NCBI RefSeq assembly: GCF_036802785.1
Contig: NZ_DAIRVN010000003.1
Coordinates: forward strand, 62,001-126,000
Length of the DNA: 64,000 nt
Origin: Pararhodobacter sp036802785
GTDB lineage: Bacteria; Pseudomonadota; Alphaproteobacteria; Rhodobacterales; Rhodobacteraceae
Reading direction: 5' to 3'
The notes beneath the pieces are model-generated. The model searched no databases, was not told the origin of the DNA, and saw only the letters and a list, made by a program, of their open reading frames with translations. Both the position numbers and the translations under genes were made by a program. Below are positions 8,163 to 16,971 of the stretch, piece after piece (the stretch's first letter is position 1; every line of letters starts with the position of its first letter).

Positions 8163-8998
8163 CGGCGCCCCCCTCCCAGCAGCGCCGTGGCGGCCAGCGC
8201 GAGCCCGGCAAAGGCGGCAAGGCCCGCGCCAAAAGCCGGGGCAATGCGGCGCGACGGCAGGCTGGGGGCGGCGGGCAGGCCATAAACCTCGGGCCGGTCA
8301 CGGAGCAGGAAGAACGCGTTGAGCTTCTTGATGCCGCCGGTGGCGCCGGGGCTGTCAGGCGTGCCGTAGAGATAGGCATCGCTCTCGCCGCGCTCATGCA
8401 ATGCGCGTGTGCGTTCCTGCGCGCGCCCGATCAGGTCATCCAGCGGGCCGAACTGGATGGAGTCGGTCGGGCAGACCTTTGCGCAGGCAGGCTCGCGCCC
8501 GCCTTTCAGCCGGTCATAGCAGAGGGTACATTTATGCGCCTTGCCATCGACCTCGTCGACATCGACAACGCCGAACGGGCAGGCAGGCACGCAATAGCCG
8601 CAACCGTTGCAGATATCCTGCTGTACCACCACGCTGTCAAATTCGGTGCGGAAGATGGCGCCGGTCGGGCAGGCCTCAAGGCAGGGTGCCGGGTCACAAT
8701 GTTTGCAGACATCGGACATCATCAGCCAGCGCGGGCCAGCGTGGCCCGGCGCCTCGTCCATCTGTTCGACAAAGGCGACATGGCGCCAGGTGGTCGCGGA
8801 AAGGTCGCGGGTGTTGTCATAGCTCATGCCCGACAGCCCCTCTTCCTCGGCGGGCAGCTGGTTCCACTCCTTGCAGGCAACCTCACAGGCCTTGCAGCCG
8901 ATACAGAGCGTCGTGTCGGTGAAGAAGCCATAGGCGCGACCGGGTTCGATCACGTCCCCTTCGGCGTTTCCGCACCCGTGTGGGAGATCAAAGCTCAT
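8159..8998 (-). CDS. Formate dehydrogenase iron-sulfur subunit (four [4Fe-4S] clusters)
   Basis: Electron-transfer subunit of FdnH/FdhB type, 279 residues. Four cysteine groups are visible: CIGCKACEVACKEW, CKHCDPAPCLEACP, CNGCGYCVPACPFG and CTLCYDRLK..CAKVCP, ligating four cubane clusters between the molybdenum subunit and the membrane subunit. A C-terminal hydrophobic helix (AFGAGLAAFAGLALAATALL) would anchor it. AAAGGAG precedes the ATG at 8998. The start overlaps the catalytic subunit stop by 4 bp and the stop overlaps the NrfD-like start by 4 bp. Confidence 0.93.
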   Translation of the reverse strand: MSFDLPHGCGNAEGDVIEPGRAYGFFTDTTLCIGCKACEVACKEWNQLPAEEEGLSGMSYDNTRDLSATTWRHVAFVEQMDEAPGHAGPRWLMMSDVCKHCDPAPCLEACPTGAIFRTEFDSVVVQQDICNGCGYCVPACPFGVVDVDEVDGKAHKCTLCYDRLKGGREPACAKVCPTDSIQFGPLDDLIGRAQERTRALHERGESDAYLYGTPDSPGATGGIKKLNAFFLLRDRPEVYGLPAAPSLPSRRIAPAFGAGLAAFAGLALAATALLGGGRR

Positions 8999-11900
8999 GC
9001 GGGTCTCCTTTCCTTCAGCCTGCCTGCGCGGATGGCGCAGGTCAGGGTCTTGTTTTCGTGCATCGAGGTGTTGGGGTCACCGACAGCGGCGGTCAGCACA
9101 TTGGCGATATCGCCGGTCGCCACCCCTTCCCATCCAAAATGCCAGGGCATGCCGATCTGATAGACCTGCCGCCCCTCCAGCCGCAGCGGGCGCAGCCGCT
9201 TTGTCACCAGCGCCCGCGTCTCGATCGCGCCGCGTGCCGTCGAAAGGGTGACCCAGTCAAGGTTCTCCACCCCGATCTCATGCGCGAGTTCCGGGGGAAT
9301 CTCGGCAAAACCCTCGGGTTGCAGCTCTGCCGTTGACGGGGTGGCGCGGGTGGGCGTTCCGGCGCAGTGGTGCTCGGTCAGCCGGTAGGTGGTCAACACA
9401 TGCGGATAGCGCGGATCGCCCGGCGCATGGAGCGGGTTCTCGGCGCGCTCGAACATCTTCGCCACCGGGCTTTCACGCTGCGCCGGATAAATCAGGTTGC
9501 CACCAAGGCTTTCGACCGGCTCGTAATGCGCGGGCAGCGGGCCGTCTTTCAACCCCGAGGGCGAGTAGATATGCGCGCGCCCGTCCGGCATCATGATGAA
9601 CGGCTCATCGCCGCGTATCGCCTCCATCCCTTCGGGTTTCCTGTCCCAGTCGGGGCGGTAGCCGGGGGCCTTGTCAGGTGGGAAGTCGATGGCATCGTTA
9701 CCCTCCCAGCTTTCCTTGTCAGCGTTCCACCAGACCAGCCGCTTGCGCTCGGACCACGGCCGCCCGCTGGCATCGGCCGAGGCGCGGTTGTATAGGGTGC
9801 GGCGGTTGGCGGGCCAGGCGAAGGCCCAGTCCAGATGGGTGCCGGGGCCATCAGCGCCATCAGGGTTGCGGCGGCGGGTCTGGTTGTGGCCCTGCTCAGG
9901 ATACGCGCCGCAATAGAGCCAGGAGCCGCAGGCGGTGCTGCCGTCATCCTTGAGCGCCTGAAAACCGGAAAGCTGCTTGCGCTCCGGCCATGTATAGCCG
10001 TTGATTTCCCGCAGAACGGCTTCGGCCTCGATGTCGCCACGCTCATTCCTGACCGGGTAATCAAGCGTCAGGTTGCGGATCGGGGCGTCGCGTTCCTCGG
10101 TGCTGTCGGCATAGAGCGCCTTCAGCCGCTGGCCGAGATGATACATGAACCAAAGCTCGGACCGGCTGTCGCCCGGGCCGTCGATAACCTTGTCATGCCA
10201 TTGCACAAGGCGGTGGGTATTGGTGAAACTGCCCTCCTTCTCACCGGCCAGTTCGGCGGGCATCAGGAATATCTCGGTGCCGATATCCTCAGGACGCATC
10301 TCACCATCGCGGACCAGATGGCCCTTCTGCCAGAAACTGGCGCTCTCCACCGTCTCGGTATCGCGCACCACCAGCCAGTCAAGCTGCGCCAACCCGCGCT
10401 GGACCATCCGGCTGTTGGACCCGCCCACCACGACATTCTGGCCCATAAGGAACATCCCCTTGATGAGCCCGTCGTTCAGCGCAAGCGTCATCGCCAGTTG
10501 CGAATGATCGCCGACAATCTTGGGCAACCACTGGAAGCCCCATTCGTTATGCGGCCCCACGGCATCGCCATACCAGGCGCGCAAAAGGCTGGTCATGTAT
10601 TTGGGGAAGTTGTGCCACCAGCCCGTTGGAATTGTTTCGTCATCAAGGAACTGGTCATAGTGCCGTGCCTGCGGCTTGAAGGCGTTGGGCTGTGGCAGAT
10701 AGCTTGGCAGCATGTTGTAAAGCGTCGGAATGTCGGTTGACCCCTGAATCGAGCAATGCCCGCGCAGCGCGAGGATACCGCCACCCGGACGGCCGATATT
10801 GCCCAGCAGCGACTGCACGACGCCCCCGGCGCGGATCATCTGCACGCCGGTCGTGTGGTGGTTCCAGCCCACCGCATAGCAGATCGCGCCGGTCTTCTCG
10901 CGGCCCGAGCCTTCGGCCAGCGCCTGCGCGATCTTCAGGAATGTCTCTTTGGGGCAGCCGGTGACCTGCTCCACCATCTCCGGCGTATAGGCCGCGTAGT
11001 GGCGCCGCAGGATCTGATAGACGCACATCGGATGTGTGAGTGTCAGGTCCTGACGGGGCGGATGGTCATGCAGACGGCTGGTGAGTTCCGAGAAGGATTC
11101 AGCGGTATCGAGGTAGTGTTCGGCCAGCGCCGAGGGCATGGTAAAGCCCTCATATTGCCAGCTCTCCTGATCAAAGGATTTCTTCTTCTCGTTCCAGCCC
11201 GAAAAGCGGTTTGACGCCTCTTCAGAGGGGTTGCGGAAACCCTCTTCGATGATCGTCGCAAGGTTGGTGAAGGGCAGCGCGTAATCCCGGAACCACAGAT
11301 CGTTCTCAAGCAGATAGCGCACGATCCCGCCCAGAAAGGCGATGTCGGTGCCCGCCCGGATCGGTGCGTGAATATCGGCCAGCGCCGAGGTGCGGGTGAA
11401 ACGCGGATCAACATGGATCACCTTTGCGCCCCGCTCTTTCGCTTGCATGACAAAGCGGAACGCGATCGGATGCGCCTCGGCCATGTTCGAGCCCATGATC
11501 AGGATGCAGTCCGAATTCGCCAGATCCCATTGCGGCATGGTCGCGGCACCGCGCCCGTAGGCGGCACCAAGGCCGGGGACCGAATTGGAATGGCAGACCC
11601 GCGCCTGATTTTCGATCCAGGCCATGCCAAGCCCGCCGCTGAAGATCTTCTTGATGAGGTAGTTTTCCTCATTGTCGAGCGTCGCACCACCAAGCGAGGC
11701 GACACCAAGCGTATGGTTGACGGTCGTGCCGTCGGGCAGCGCCTCGACAAAGGTTTCGTCGCGGGTTTGTTTGGTCAGCGCGGCGATCCTGTCCATCGCC
11801 CAGTCAAGCGGCTTTTCCTCCCATCGGGTGGAATAAGGTGCGCGGTACTTCACTTTCGCCAGACGGGTCTGCGCGGCGTGCACGCTGAGAAGGGACGCGC

Positions 11901-12186
11901 CCTTGGGGCACAGCGTGCCCTGATTGATCGGACTGTCCGCATTGCCCTCGACATGGATAAGCTGCCCGTTGCGCACATAAAGGCGTGTCGAACAACCGAC
12001 CGCGCAGAACGGGCAGACCCCGGTGCCGATGGTGTCTGCCTGCTCAAGGCGGGGCCGCAGGCTGCGCGACATCTCGCTTTCGGCGGCGGCACTGCGATGG
12101 TCGGCACCGACGGCCTGCCGGGGAAGCGACCAGTTGCGCAGAAAGTGCGCCAGGCGGCGCTTCGGCGTCTGAATCCGGCCCGTCAT
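8995..12186 (-). CDS. Formate dehydrogenase catalytic (molybdopterin) subunit, cysteine type
   Basis: FdnG/FdhA-like member of the DMSO-reductase family (1063 residues) oxidising formate to CO2 at a bis-MGD centre. The N-terminal [4Fe-4S] cluster uses C58, C61, C65 and C93 (CPFCAVGC..LCPKG). The metal-ligand position is cysteine C198 (ARVCHSNSV), where E. coli FdnG has selenocysteine, so no SECIS/SelB is needed. The N-terminus is basic but lacks the hydrophobic core of a Tat signal, so a cytoplasmic active site is predicted. The ATG at 12186 overlaps the preceding small gene by 4 bp. No fdhD or other maturation factor is nearby. A formate/nitrite channel at 27942 may serve the same pathway. 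Confidence 0.92.
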   Translation of the reverse strand: MTGRIQTPKRRLAHFLRNWSLPRQAVGADHRSAAAESEMSRSLRPRLEQADTIGTGVCPFCAVGCSTRLYVRNGQLIHVEGNADSPINQGTLCPKGASLLSVHAAQTRLAKVKYRAPYSTRWEEKPLDWAMDRIAALTKQTRDETFVEALPDGTTVNHTLGVASLGGATLDNEENYLIKKIFSGGLGMAWIENQARVCHSNSVPGLGAAYGRGAATMPQWDLANSDCILIMGSNMAEAHPIAFRFVMQAKERGAKVIHVDPRFTRTSALADIHAPIRAGTDIAFLGGIVRYLLENDLWFRDYALPFTNLATIIEEGFRNPSEEASNRFSGWNEKKKSFDQESWQYEGFTMPSALAEHYLDTAESFSELTSRLHDHPPRQDLTLTHPMCVYQILRRHYAAYTPEMVEQVTGCPKETFLKIAQALAEGSGREKTGAICYAVGWNHHTTGVQMIRAGGVVQSLLGNIGRPGGGILALRGHCSIQGSTDIPTLYNMLPSYLPQPNAFKPQARHYDQFLDDETIPTGWWHNFPKYMTSLLRAWYGDAVGPHNEWGFQWLPKIVGDHSQLAMTLALNDGLIKGMFLMGQNVVVGGSNSRMVQRGLAQLDWLVVRDTETVESASFWQKGHLVRDGEMRPEDIGTEIFLMPAELAGEKEGSFTNTHRLVQWHDKVIDGPGDSRSELWFMYHLGQRLKALYADSTEERDAPIRNLTLDYPVRNERGDIEAEAVLREINGYTWPERKQLSGFQALKDDGSTACGSWLYCGAYPEQGHNQTRRRNPDGADGPGTHLDWAFAWPANRRTLYNRASADASGRPWSERKRLVWWNADKESWEGNDAIDFPPDKAPGYRPDWDRKPEGMEAIRGDEPFIMMPDGRAHIYSPSGLKDGPLPAHYEPVESLGGNLIYPAQRESPVAKMFERAENPLHAPGDPRYPHVLTTYRLTEHHCAGTPTRATPSTAELQPEGFAEIPPELAHEIGVENLDWVTLSTARGAIETRALVTKRLRPLRLEGRQVYQIGMPWHFGWEGVATGDIANVLTAAVGDPNTSMHENKTLTCAIRAGRLKERRPA

Positions 12187-12416
12187 AGGGAATGTACGCC
12201 AGGTTCACAGACCTGATGCGCCACAAGGTTGCTGCGCCCCTGAATCGTGTCAAAGGCGACCCGCACAGGCGCCATGCGGGCACACAGGTCTGCAATATCC
12301 TGCGCTGCCGTCTTTGCCTGATGGGCGAGCACGAAATGCAGCGAGCGCCCGTCAGGCGTGGCCAGACGAAACCGCCCTTCCTGCACAATCGTCACGATAC
12401 CGAGGACATGTTGCAT
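12183..12416 (-). CDS. Small conserved-looking protein, first gene of the fdh operon
   Basis: A 77-residue protein (MQHVLGIVTIVQEGRFRLATPDGRSLHFVLAHQ..) predicted to be beta-rich at the N-terminus and helical in the middle. The start at 12416 has GGAG 6 nt upstream; the open frame extends further without a better site. Its stop overlaps the start of the formate dehydrogenase alpha subunit by 4 bp, which ties it to the operon. No family is recognised. A possible EcfG-type promoter lies 43 nt upstream. Confidence 0.7.
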   Translation of the reverse strand: MQHVLGIVTIVQEGRFRLATPDGRSLHFVLAHQAKTAAQDIADLCARMAPVRVAFDTIQGRSNLVAHQVCEPGVHSL

Positions 12417-12459
12417 GGTGCACTCCGCTTGCGTGAATCCGGTCAAGGTTCAGACTAAA

Positions 12460-12484
12460 AGCCACCGGGCGGCGAAAATGTTCC
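12460..12484 (-). promoter_or_regulatory. Imperfect EcfG-type promoter for the fdh operon (GGAAC-N16-GGCT)
   Basis: Minus-strand GGAAC (12484-12480), 16 nt, GGCT (12463-12460); one mismatch to GGTT in the -10-like half. It is placed 43 nt before the first gene of the formate dehydrogenase operon, at the same distance as the perfect sites elsewhere. Confidence 0.45.
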
Positions 12485-12562
12485 TGAATTTCTCAGGATC
12501 ATCGTGGCAGATGCCGGTCTGCCTGCGGTCCGCGCGGCACCAGAACACCGGCGGAAAGCCCG

Positions 12563-13378
12563 TCACACCCCGGTCCAGCTCAGACAACCGACCGCGACCG
12601 GACCGCGTGAAACCAGCCATGCCCCATGCCGGTAAAGCCGCGACACATTCGCACCGGGACCGGGCGCGATCAGCCAGACACCGCGGTTTTCGTCCGTCCA
12701 GACCAGCCGCCCGTCGACAGCATCGGCGGCTGCAACAACGTCACTGAACGAAGCGCCGGGCCGGAAAACTGCAAGGGTCATGTCATTGTCCAGCGCGCCT
12801 GCGGGCGGAACGGCGGCGACCGGACCTGCGACAAGCGCCGCAAACGCGAGCGACGCGGCAGTGATGCGCCCCCCGGGTGCCCCGCCGGATGTGTCGCCGG
12901 GCCGGGACCGCAGCAGCCAGACACCAGCGGCAAGTGGCAGAATGCCGAAGGGGAACAACCACGCAAGATCCCAGAACAACGGGTTATCCACATCCATCCG
13001 GATCCGGTGGATCTGCAAAAGCCAGTGTGACACCACCGCGTCAAACGCATGCCAGCCGCCAAAACCCACCAGTGCCCACCCAGCAAGACGGCGGCCCCCG
13101 GCGGCCTGCAGGGTTTTGCGGCCGGACCACAGGAATGCCAGACCGGCCAGTGCAACCACATAATGGAGAAGGTGAAACACCCCGTCGGCGAGAATCTGGA
13201 AACGAAGATCAAGGAGTGTGCCCGAAGGGGCGACTGCCGAGAACAGATGATGCCATTGCAGGATCTGGTGCAGCAGAATACCGTCAAAGAACCCGCCCAA
13301 TGCAATACCAAGCAGACAACCGCCCGTCGCAACGCGCGAATCCGGCTTTTCCGCCACCACCATGCTCTGACTCTCCAT
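12563..13378 (-). CDS. DUF2243-like membrane protein
   Basis: A 271-residue membrane protein. The N-terminal two thirds (GGCLLGIALGGFFDGILLHQILQWHHL, histidine-bearing helices, then WHAFDAVVSHWLLQIHRIR) match the DUF2243 family; about five hydrophobic helices. The C-terminal 80 residues are less hydrophobic (NDMTLAVFRPGASFSDVVAAAD..) and look like an extra extracytoplasmic segment. The start at 13378 has GGGAGG 5 nt upstream. The function of DUF2243 is unknown; the conserved histidines might bind metal or haem, which is speculation. Confidence 0.75.
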   Translation of the reverse strand: MESQSMVVAEKPDSRVATGGCLLGIALGGFFDGILLHQILQWHHLFSAVAPSGTLLDLRFQILADGVFHLLHYVVALAGLAFLWSGRKTLQAAGGRRLAGWALVGFGGWHAFDAVVSHWLLQIHRIRMDVDNPLFWDLAWLFPFGILPLAAGVWLLRSRPGDTSGGAPGGRITAASLAFAALVAGPVAAVPPAGALDNDMTLAVFRPGASFSDVVAAADAVDGRLVWTDENRGVWLIAPGPGANVSRLYRHGAWLVSRGPVAVGCLSWTGV

Positions 13379-13515
13379 GCCGTCCTCCCTTCCGTCTGTC
13401 GATGCAGCTGGCCGCCTCGGACCGTTGCGGCGCTGTCGGCCTCTGCCCGGGCGCGGAAAGCGGCAACATCCCTCGCTGCGCAGGTGACAAAGCATTCGCC
13501 CGCGCGCGCCGGGCC

Positions 13516-13767
13516 TCAGTTCGTGTCTTCGCGCAGGTTCATGACTGCCACGCTCATCGCGAGCGTGCCGAACATCAGCCCGCCCGTGGCAAAAAAGAGC
13601 GCCGTCAGCACCGCGCTGTCCATGCCTGCCAGCAGCGAGCCAACATTGCCGATGTCAAACCAGAGCACCATCAGTCCGCAGGACCAGCCCAGTGCCACAC
13701 CGTCTGCGAAATGCGAGAGCATGAACCGGATCAGCCTTGGCAGGGCAAACCATTGTTTTCCAAGCAT
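13516..13767 (-). CDS. Small two-helix membrane protein, unknown function
   Basis: An 83-residue protein with two or three hydrophobic segments (GVALGWSCGLMVLWFDIGNVGSLL; AVLTALFFATGGLMFGTLAMSVAVM). AAAGGA precedes the ATG at 13767 and an EcfG-type promoter lies 33 nt further up, so it appears to be its own stress-induced unit. No family can be named with certainty. Confidence 0.65.
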   Translation of the reverse strand: MLGKQWFALPRLIRFMLSHFADGVALGWSCGLMVLWFDIGNVGSLLAGMDSAVLTALFFATGGLMFGTLAMSVAVMNLREDTN

Positions 13768-13800
13768 CGCGGCATCCTTTACAAAAGGTCATGCTCTGCG

Positions 13801-13826
13801 AACCTTTTTACGCCGCAAAATGTTCC
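13801..13826 (-). promoter_or_regulatory. EcfG-type promoter (GGAAC-N17-GGTT)
   Basis: Minus-strand GGAAC (13826-13822), 17 nt, GGTT (13804-13801), 33 nt ahead of the ATG at 13767. Confidence 0.65.
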
Positions 13827-13858
13827 TGCACCGGGGAGCGGGGAGCACAAAGCAGCGG

Positions 13859-14407
13859 TCAGCCCTTGCCCTCATCGCCCCCGATGGCGGCGCATCCCAT
13901 GGCCAGCGCGGTGCGCATCGCGTCGGCGACAACCGCGTGCGGCGTGCCTGAAAAGTGGCATTCACGCACGACAGGCACCTCACCACGCAGGGCGGCGGCG
14001 ATGAAGACAAGGCCCGCGGGCTTGCCCTGATCCGGCCCCGGACCGGCCACCCCGGTGATGGCCAGCGCCAGATCAGCCTCAGGCGCGCCTTTCAGGGCGC
14101 CGGTCGCCATCTGCCGGGCGACCTCAGGGTCATAGACTGTGCGTTCAGCGATCAGACCGGCAGAAACCCCCAGCGCCGCGATTTTCAGCGAGGGGCGGTA
14201 GGTGACGAAGCTTCCGACCAGAAAGCGCGTGCTGCCCGGAAAGCCTGAGAGGCTGGCGGCCAGCAACCCGCCGGTGCAGGATTCCGCTGTGACGACGCAC
14301 AGACCCCGCGCCGTGAGCTGCGCGCACAGCAACTGCGCCTGCGCGGCGACAGCGACCGGGAAGCGCGGCATGAGCAGGCTTTCGGGGATATGTTCCTTGC
14401 GCGACAT
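13859..14407 (-). CDS. pncC: CinA C-terminal-domain protein (NMN amidohydrolase, PncC type)
   Basis: A stand-alone CinA C-terminal domain of 182 residues; such proteins deamidate nicotinamide mononucleotide in pyridine-nucleotide salvage. Signature stretches are VVTAESCTGGLLAASLS, VGSFVTY and ALAITGVAGPGP..GKPAGLVFIA. The ATG at 14407 (MSRKEHIPESLL) has GGAG about 9 nt upstream. It follows the zinc dehydrogenase gene on the same strand by about 60 bp and may be the end of that operon. The enzymatic role is taken from the family; substrate use here is untested. Confidence 0.85.
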   Translation of the reverse strand: MSRKEHIPESLLMPRFPVAVAAQAQLLCAQLTARGLCVVTAESCTGGLLAASLSGFPGSTRFLVGSFVTYRPSLKIAALGVSAGLIAERTVYDPEVARQMATGALKGAPEADLALAITGVAGPGPDQGKPAGLVFIAAALRGEVPVVRECHFSGTPHAVVADAMRTALAMGCAAIGGDEGKG

Positions 14408-14468
14408 GAGAGCGTTCTCCGGATGGACCTTGCCCGCGCGGCGCCGGTGACCCTGCGCCGCCGCCGGG

Positions 14469-15653
14469 TCAGGCCGCCGCCTGACCCGGTCTGAGGACAA
14501 CCTTGGTCCAGTCATTCTGGTTATTGCGGAAATTGCGGTAGCCCTCGGCCGCCTGTTCCAGCGGCAGGCGGTGCGAGATCAGAAAGGTCGTGTCCAGCTC
14601 GCCCTCACCGATCCGGTGCAACAGGTCTTTCAGGTAGCGCTGCACATGGGTCTGCCCGGTTCTGATCTGAAGGCCCTTTTCCATCAGCGCGCCCAGCGGA
14701 AACTTGTCAAGCATGCCGCCGTAGACCCCGGGGACCGACACGCGCCCACCCTTGCGCACGGCCATGAGCGCCTCACGCAGGGCATGCCCGCTGTCGGCAC
14801 CGATGCCGACTGTCTGCTTGATGTTGTCCATGATCGTATCGGGGGCGAATCCGTGGCTTTCCATGCCCACGGCGTCAATCACCGCATCCGGCCCCAGACC
14901 GCCTGACATCTCCATCAGCGCTTCAAGGACATGCGCCTGTTTGAAATCAATGACATCAGCGCCCAGCTTGCGCGCCAGCGCCAGCCGACCCGGGTATTCG
15001 TCGATGGCGATCACCCGGGCGGCTCCCATCAGCAGCGCGGACTGGATCGCGAACAGGCCCACCGGCCCGCAGCCCCAGACGGCGACGGTATCGCCCGGTT
15101 CGATCTCTGCATTCTCGGCGGCCATCCAGCCGGTGGGCAGGATATCTGACAGAAACAACACCTGTTCGTCATCGAACCCGTCGGGAATGACAATGGGGCC
15201 GACACCGGAAAAGGGCACCCTGACATATTCTGCCTGACCGCCCGGATACCCGCCCGTCAGGTGTGAATAACCGAACAGGCCAGAGACCGAATGACCATAC
15301 AGGGCCTCGGTCAGATCCTGTTTTTCAACCGGGTTGGAATTGTCGCAGGCCGAGAACAGCTGCTTCTCGCAGAAGAAACACTTCCCGCACGAGATGGTGA
15401 AGGGCACCACCACGCGCTGGCCCTTCTTCAGCGGGCTGGCGGCGCCGGTATCGACCACGCGGCCCATGAACTCATGGCCCAGAATGTCACCCCGCTGCAT
15501 CCCGGGGATCACCGCATCGTAAAGATGCAGGTCCGATCCGCAAATCGCGGTTGCCGTCACTTCGATGATCGCATCGCCGGGGTTGACGATTTCGGGGTCG
15601 GGGACAGTTTCCATCCGGACATCGTGCTTGCCGTGCCAGGTCAGTGCGCGCAT
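14469..15653 (-). CDS. Zinc-dependent medium-chain alcohol/formaldehyde dehydrogenase
   Basis: A 394-residue MDR-family dehydrogenase: catalytic zinc ligands in ICGSDLHLYD and GHEFMGRV, structural-zinc cysteines CGKCFFCEKQLFSAC, and the NAD-binding VAVWGCGPVGLFAIQ. The closest recognisable group is the FdhA-like glutathione-independent formaldehyde dehydrogenase / threonine-dehydrogenase-like branch. Strong GGAGG 6 nt before the ATG at 15653; 11 bp downstream of the SRPBCC gene, so an operon. Formaldehyde to formate would link it to the formate dehydrogenase operon, but the substrate is a guess. Confidence 0.85.
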   Translation of the reverse strand: MRALTWHGKHDVRMETVPDPEIVNPGDAIIEVTATAICGSDLHLYDAVIPGMQRGDILGHEFMGRVVDTGAASPLKKGQRVVVPFTISCGKCFFCEKQLFSACDNSNPVEKQDLTEALYGHSVSGLFGYSHLTGGYPGGQAEYVRVPFSGVGPIVIPDGFDDEQVLFLSDILPTGWMAAENAEIEPGDTVAVWGCGPVGLFAIQSALLMGAARVIAIDEYPGRLALARKLGADVIDFKQAHVLEALMEMSGGLGPDAVIDAVGMESHGFAPDTIMDNIKQTVGIGADSGHALREALMAVRKGGRVSVPGVYGGMLDKFPLGALMEKGLQIRTGQTHVQRYLKDLLHRIGEGELDTTFLISHRLPLEQAAEGYRNFRNNQNDWTKVVLRPGQAAA

Positions 15654-15664
15654 CGGATTCCTCC

Positions 15665-16315
15665 TCAGGCTGTGGTCTTGCGGTTGCGGTTGGTGGCGAT
15701 CTCGCCTGTCTCCATCAGCATTTTCAGGCGCTTCAGCTCACGCCGCCCCTGTATGGCGGGCTCGGCCTGAAAGGCCTTGGCAACCCAGCGCCCGATTTCG
15801 CCTGCGGGGGGCACATAGGCGATGCGCGCCTCCACCTCGGTTCCCCGCTTGCCCGGGGCATCGCGGAAACTGACCTTCCCCTCGGTGTCGATGTCCGAAT
15901 CCGGGGTGGAACGCCAAGAGATGAATTCATTCTCACGATCCTGCACGATGCGGGTTTCAACCGTGACATCGGCGCCAAAGGGACCACGGATCACCCAGCG
16001 GGTCAGATCGCCGTCAACCTCGACGCTGTGCACATTCTCCATGAATGTCGCCAGATTGGTGAAATCGCGCCAGAAAGCGTAAACCTCGGCGCGGGGGCGG
16101 GCGATGGTGACGGTGCGCCCCGTCACCGCGTAAGCCCCGAAGCGCCGCTGCCGCGTGGTGTGGCGCGGCGCGTCGTCGGCAGGGCGCGCTGAGCGCCGCC
16201 GCGTCAGATGCACCATCCCGCCCACGGCAGCCCCGAACACCAGAGCCAGCCAGAGGTTTGTATGCTGGTTCGAGCGCGCACCGGCGTCAGAAATATCTTC
16301 GCGAGGACAGGTCAT
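15665..16315 (-). CDS. SRPBCC-family (polyketide cyclase-like) membrane-tethered protein
   Basis: A 216-residue protein: N-terminal hydrophobic helix (NLWLALVFGAAVGGMVHLT) followed by an SRPBCC/START-like lipid-binding fold (TIARPRAEVYAFWRDFTNLATFMENV; FGADVTVETRIVQDRENEFISWRS). GGAGG lies 5 nt before the ATG at 16315. SRPBCC proteins of this type frequently accompany DUF892 and PRC-barrel stress genes in Alphaproteobacteria, as here. The ligand is unknown. Confidence 0.8.
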   Translation of the reverse strand: MTCPREDISDAGARSNQHTNLWLALVFGAAVGGMVHLTRRRSARPADDAPRHTTRQRRFGAYAVTGRTVTIARPRAEVYAFWRDFTNLATFMENVHSVEVDGDLTRWVIRGPFGADVTVETRIVQDRENEFISWRSTPDSDIDTEGKVSFRDAPGKRGTEVEARIAYVPPAGEIGRWVAKAFQAEPAIQGRRELKRLKMLMETGEIATNRNRKTTA

Positions 16316-16396
16316 TGCAGCCTCCGTATTGGGTATGAGCGGGTGGCGCGGCGGGCGGCAGGACCGCCCGCGCACCCGGCGACAACCGGCGGCTGC

Positions 16397-16906
16397 CTAT
16401 CGTTTGGCGTCTTTGTCATCAGACTGAGCGCGCCCGAGAAAGGCGGTCGTGATGCTCGCCATGTTCTCTTTCAGCCAGCCGGCCATTGCCTCTTCTTCCT
16501 GGCAGATTTCGTTGCACAGCTGGGCGGTCTGGATATCTCCCTCGGCCTCGGCGGCGGCGGAAAGAATGCGGTACGAGGCAATCTCCATGGCCTCGAACGC
16601 GTAGCTGGCCAACACGCCCTTCACCACCTCATCACCGGCAAAGACGCCGCCAAGGTTCTGCATCATGGCCGTAAACTGCGCCGAGACATCCTTCACGCCT
16701 GAGGCAGAAGTGCCGCGCCGCTCCAGACAGGCTTCAAGGCGCTCGCGCTGGCTTGTGCTCTCGTCGAGATGGGCCTGCATACGCTGGGCAAGTTCGGGAT
16801 AATTCTCGATACGCTTGACCTGGCCGTGAAGGATGGATTCAGCCTGTTTTTCCATCGCATGCGCATCGCGCAGCCACTGGTCAACGTATTTGCTTATCTC
16901 GGACAT
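16397..16906 (-). CDS. DUF892 (YciE/YciF-like) ferritin-like protein
   Basis: A 169-residue all-helical protein of the DUF892 family, a ferritin-like four-helix bundle with di-iron-type ligands (visible E..H and ExxY patterns: WLRDAHAMEKQAE; AYEAMEIASY-like FEAMEIASYRIL; EICQEEEAMAGWL). AAAGGAG precedes the ATG at 16906. It has its own EcfG-type promoter, whose -35 half reaches into the 3' end of the neighbouring DUF421 gene. DUF892 genes are common general-stress targets; the molecular role is not established. Confidence 0.85.
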   Translation of the reverse strand: MSEISKYVDQWLRDAHAMEKQAESILHGQVKRIENYPELAQRMQAHLDESTSQRERLEACLERRGTSASGVKDVSAQFTAMMQNLGGVFAGDEVVKGVLASYAFEAMEIASYRILSAAAEAEGDIQTAQLCNEICQEEEAMAGWLKENMASITTAFLGRAQSDDKDAKR

Positions 16907-16946
16907 GTCGGGTCTCCTTTAGGATCGGGTTGTAAGGTCCTCTCCG

Positions 16947-16971
16947 AACCCGCATGGCCCTCAATTGTTCC
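16947..16971 (-). promoter_or_regulatory. EcfG-type promoter (GGAAC-N16-GGTT)
   Basis: Minus-strand GGAAC (16971-16967), 16 nt, GGTT (16950-16947), 40 nt before the DUF892 start. The -35 half overlaps the last codons of the DUF421 gene. Confidence 0.75.

Noticed and set aside
12183..12446. Longer version of the small fdh-operon gene starting at 12446
   Set aside because: The ATG at 12416 has a good GGAG site, while the upstream ATG has none.
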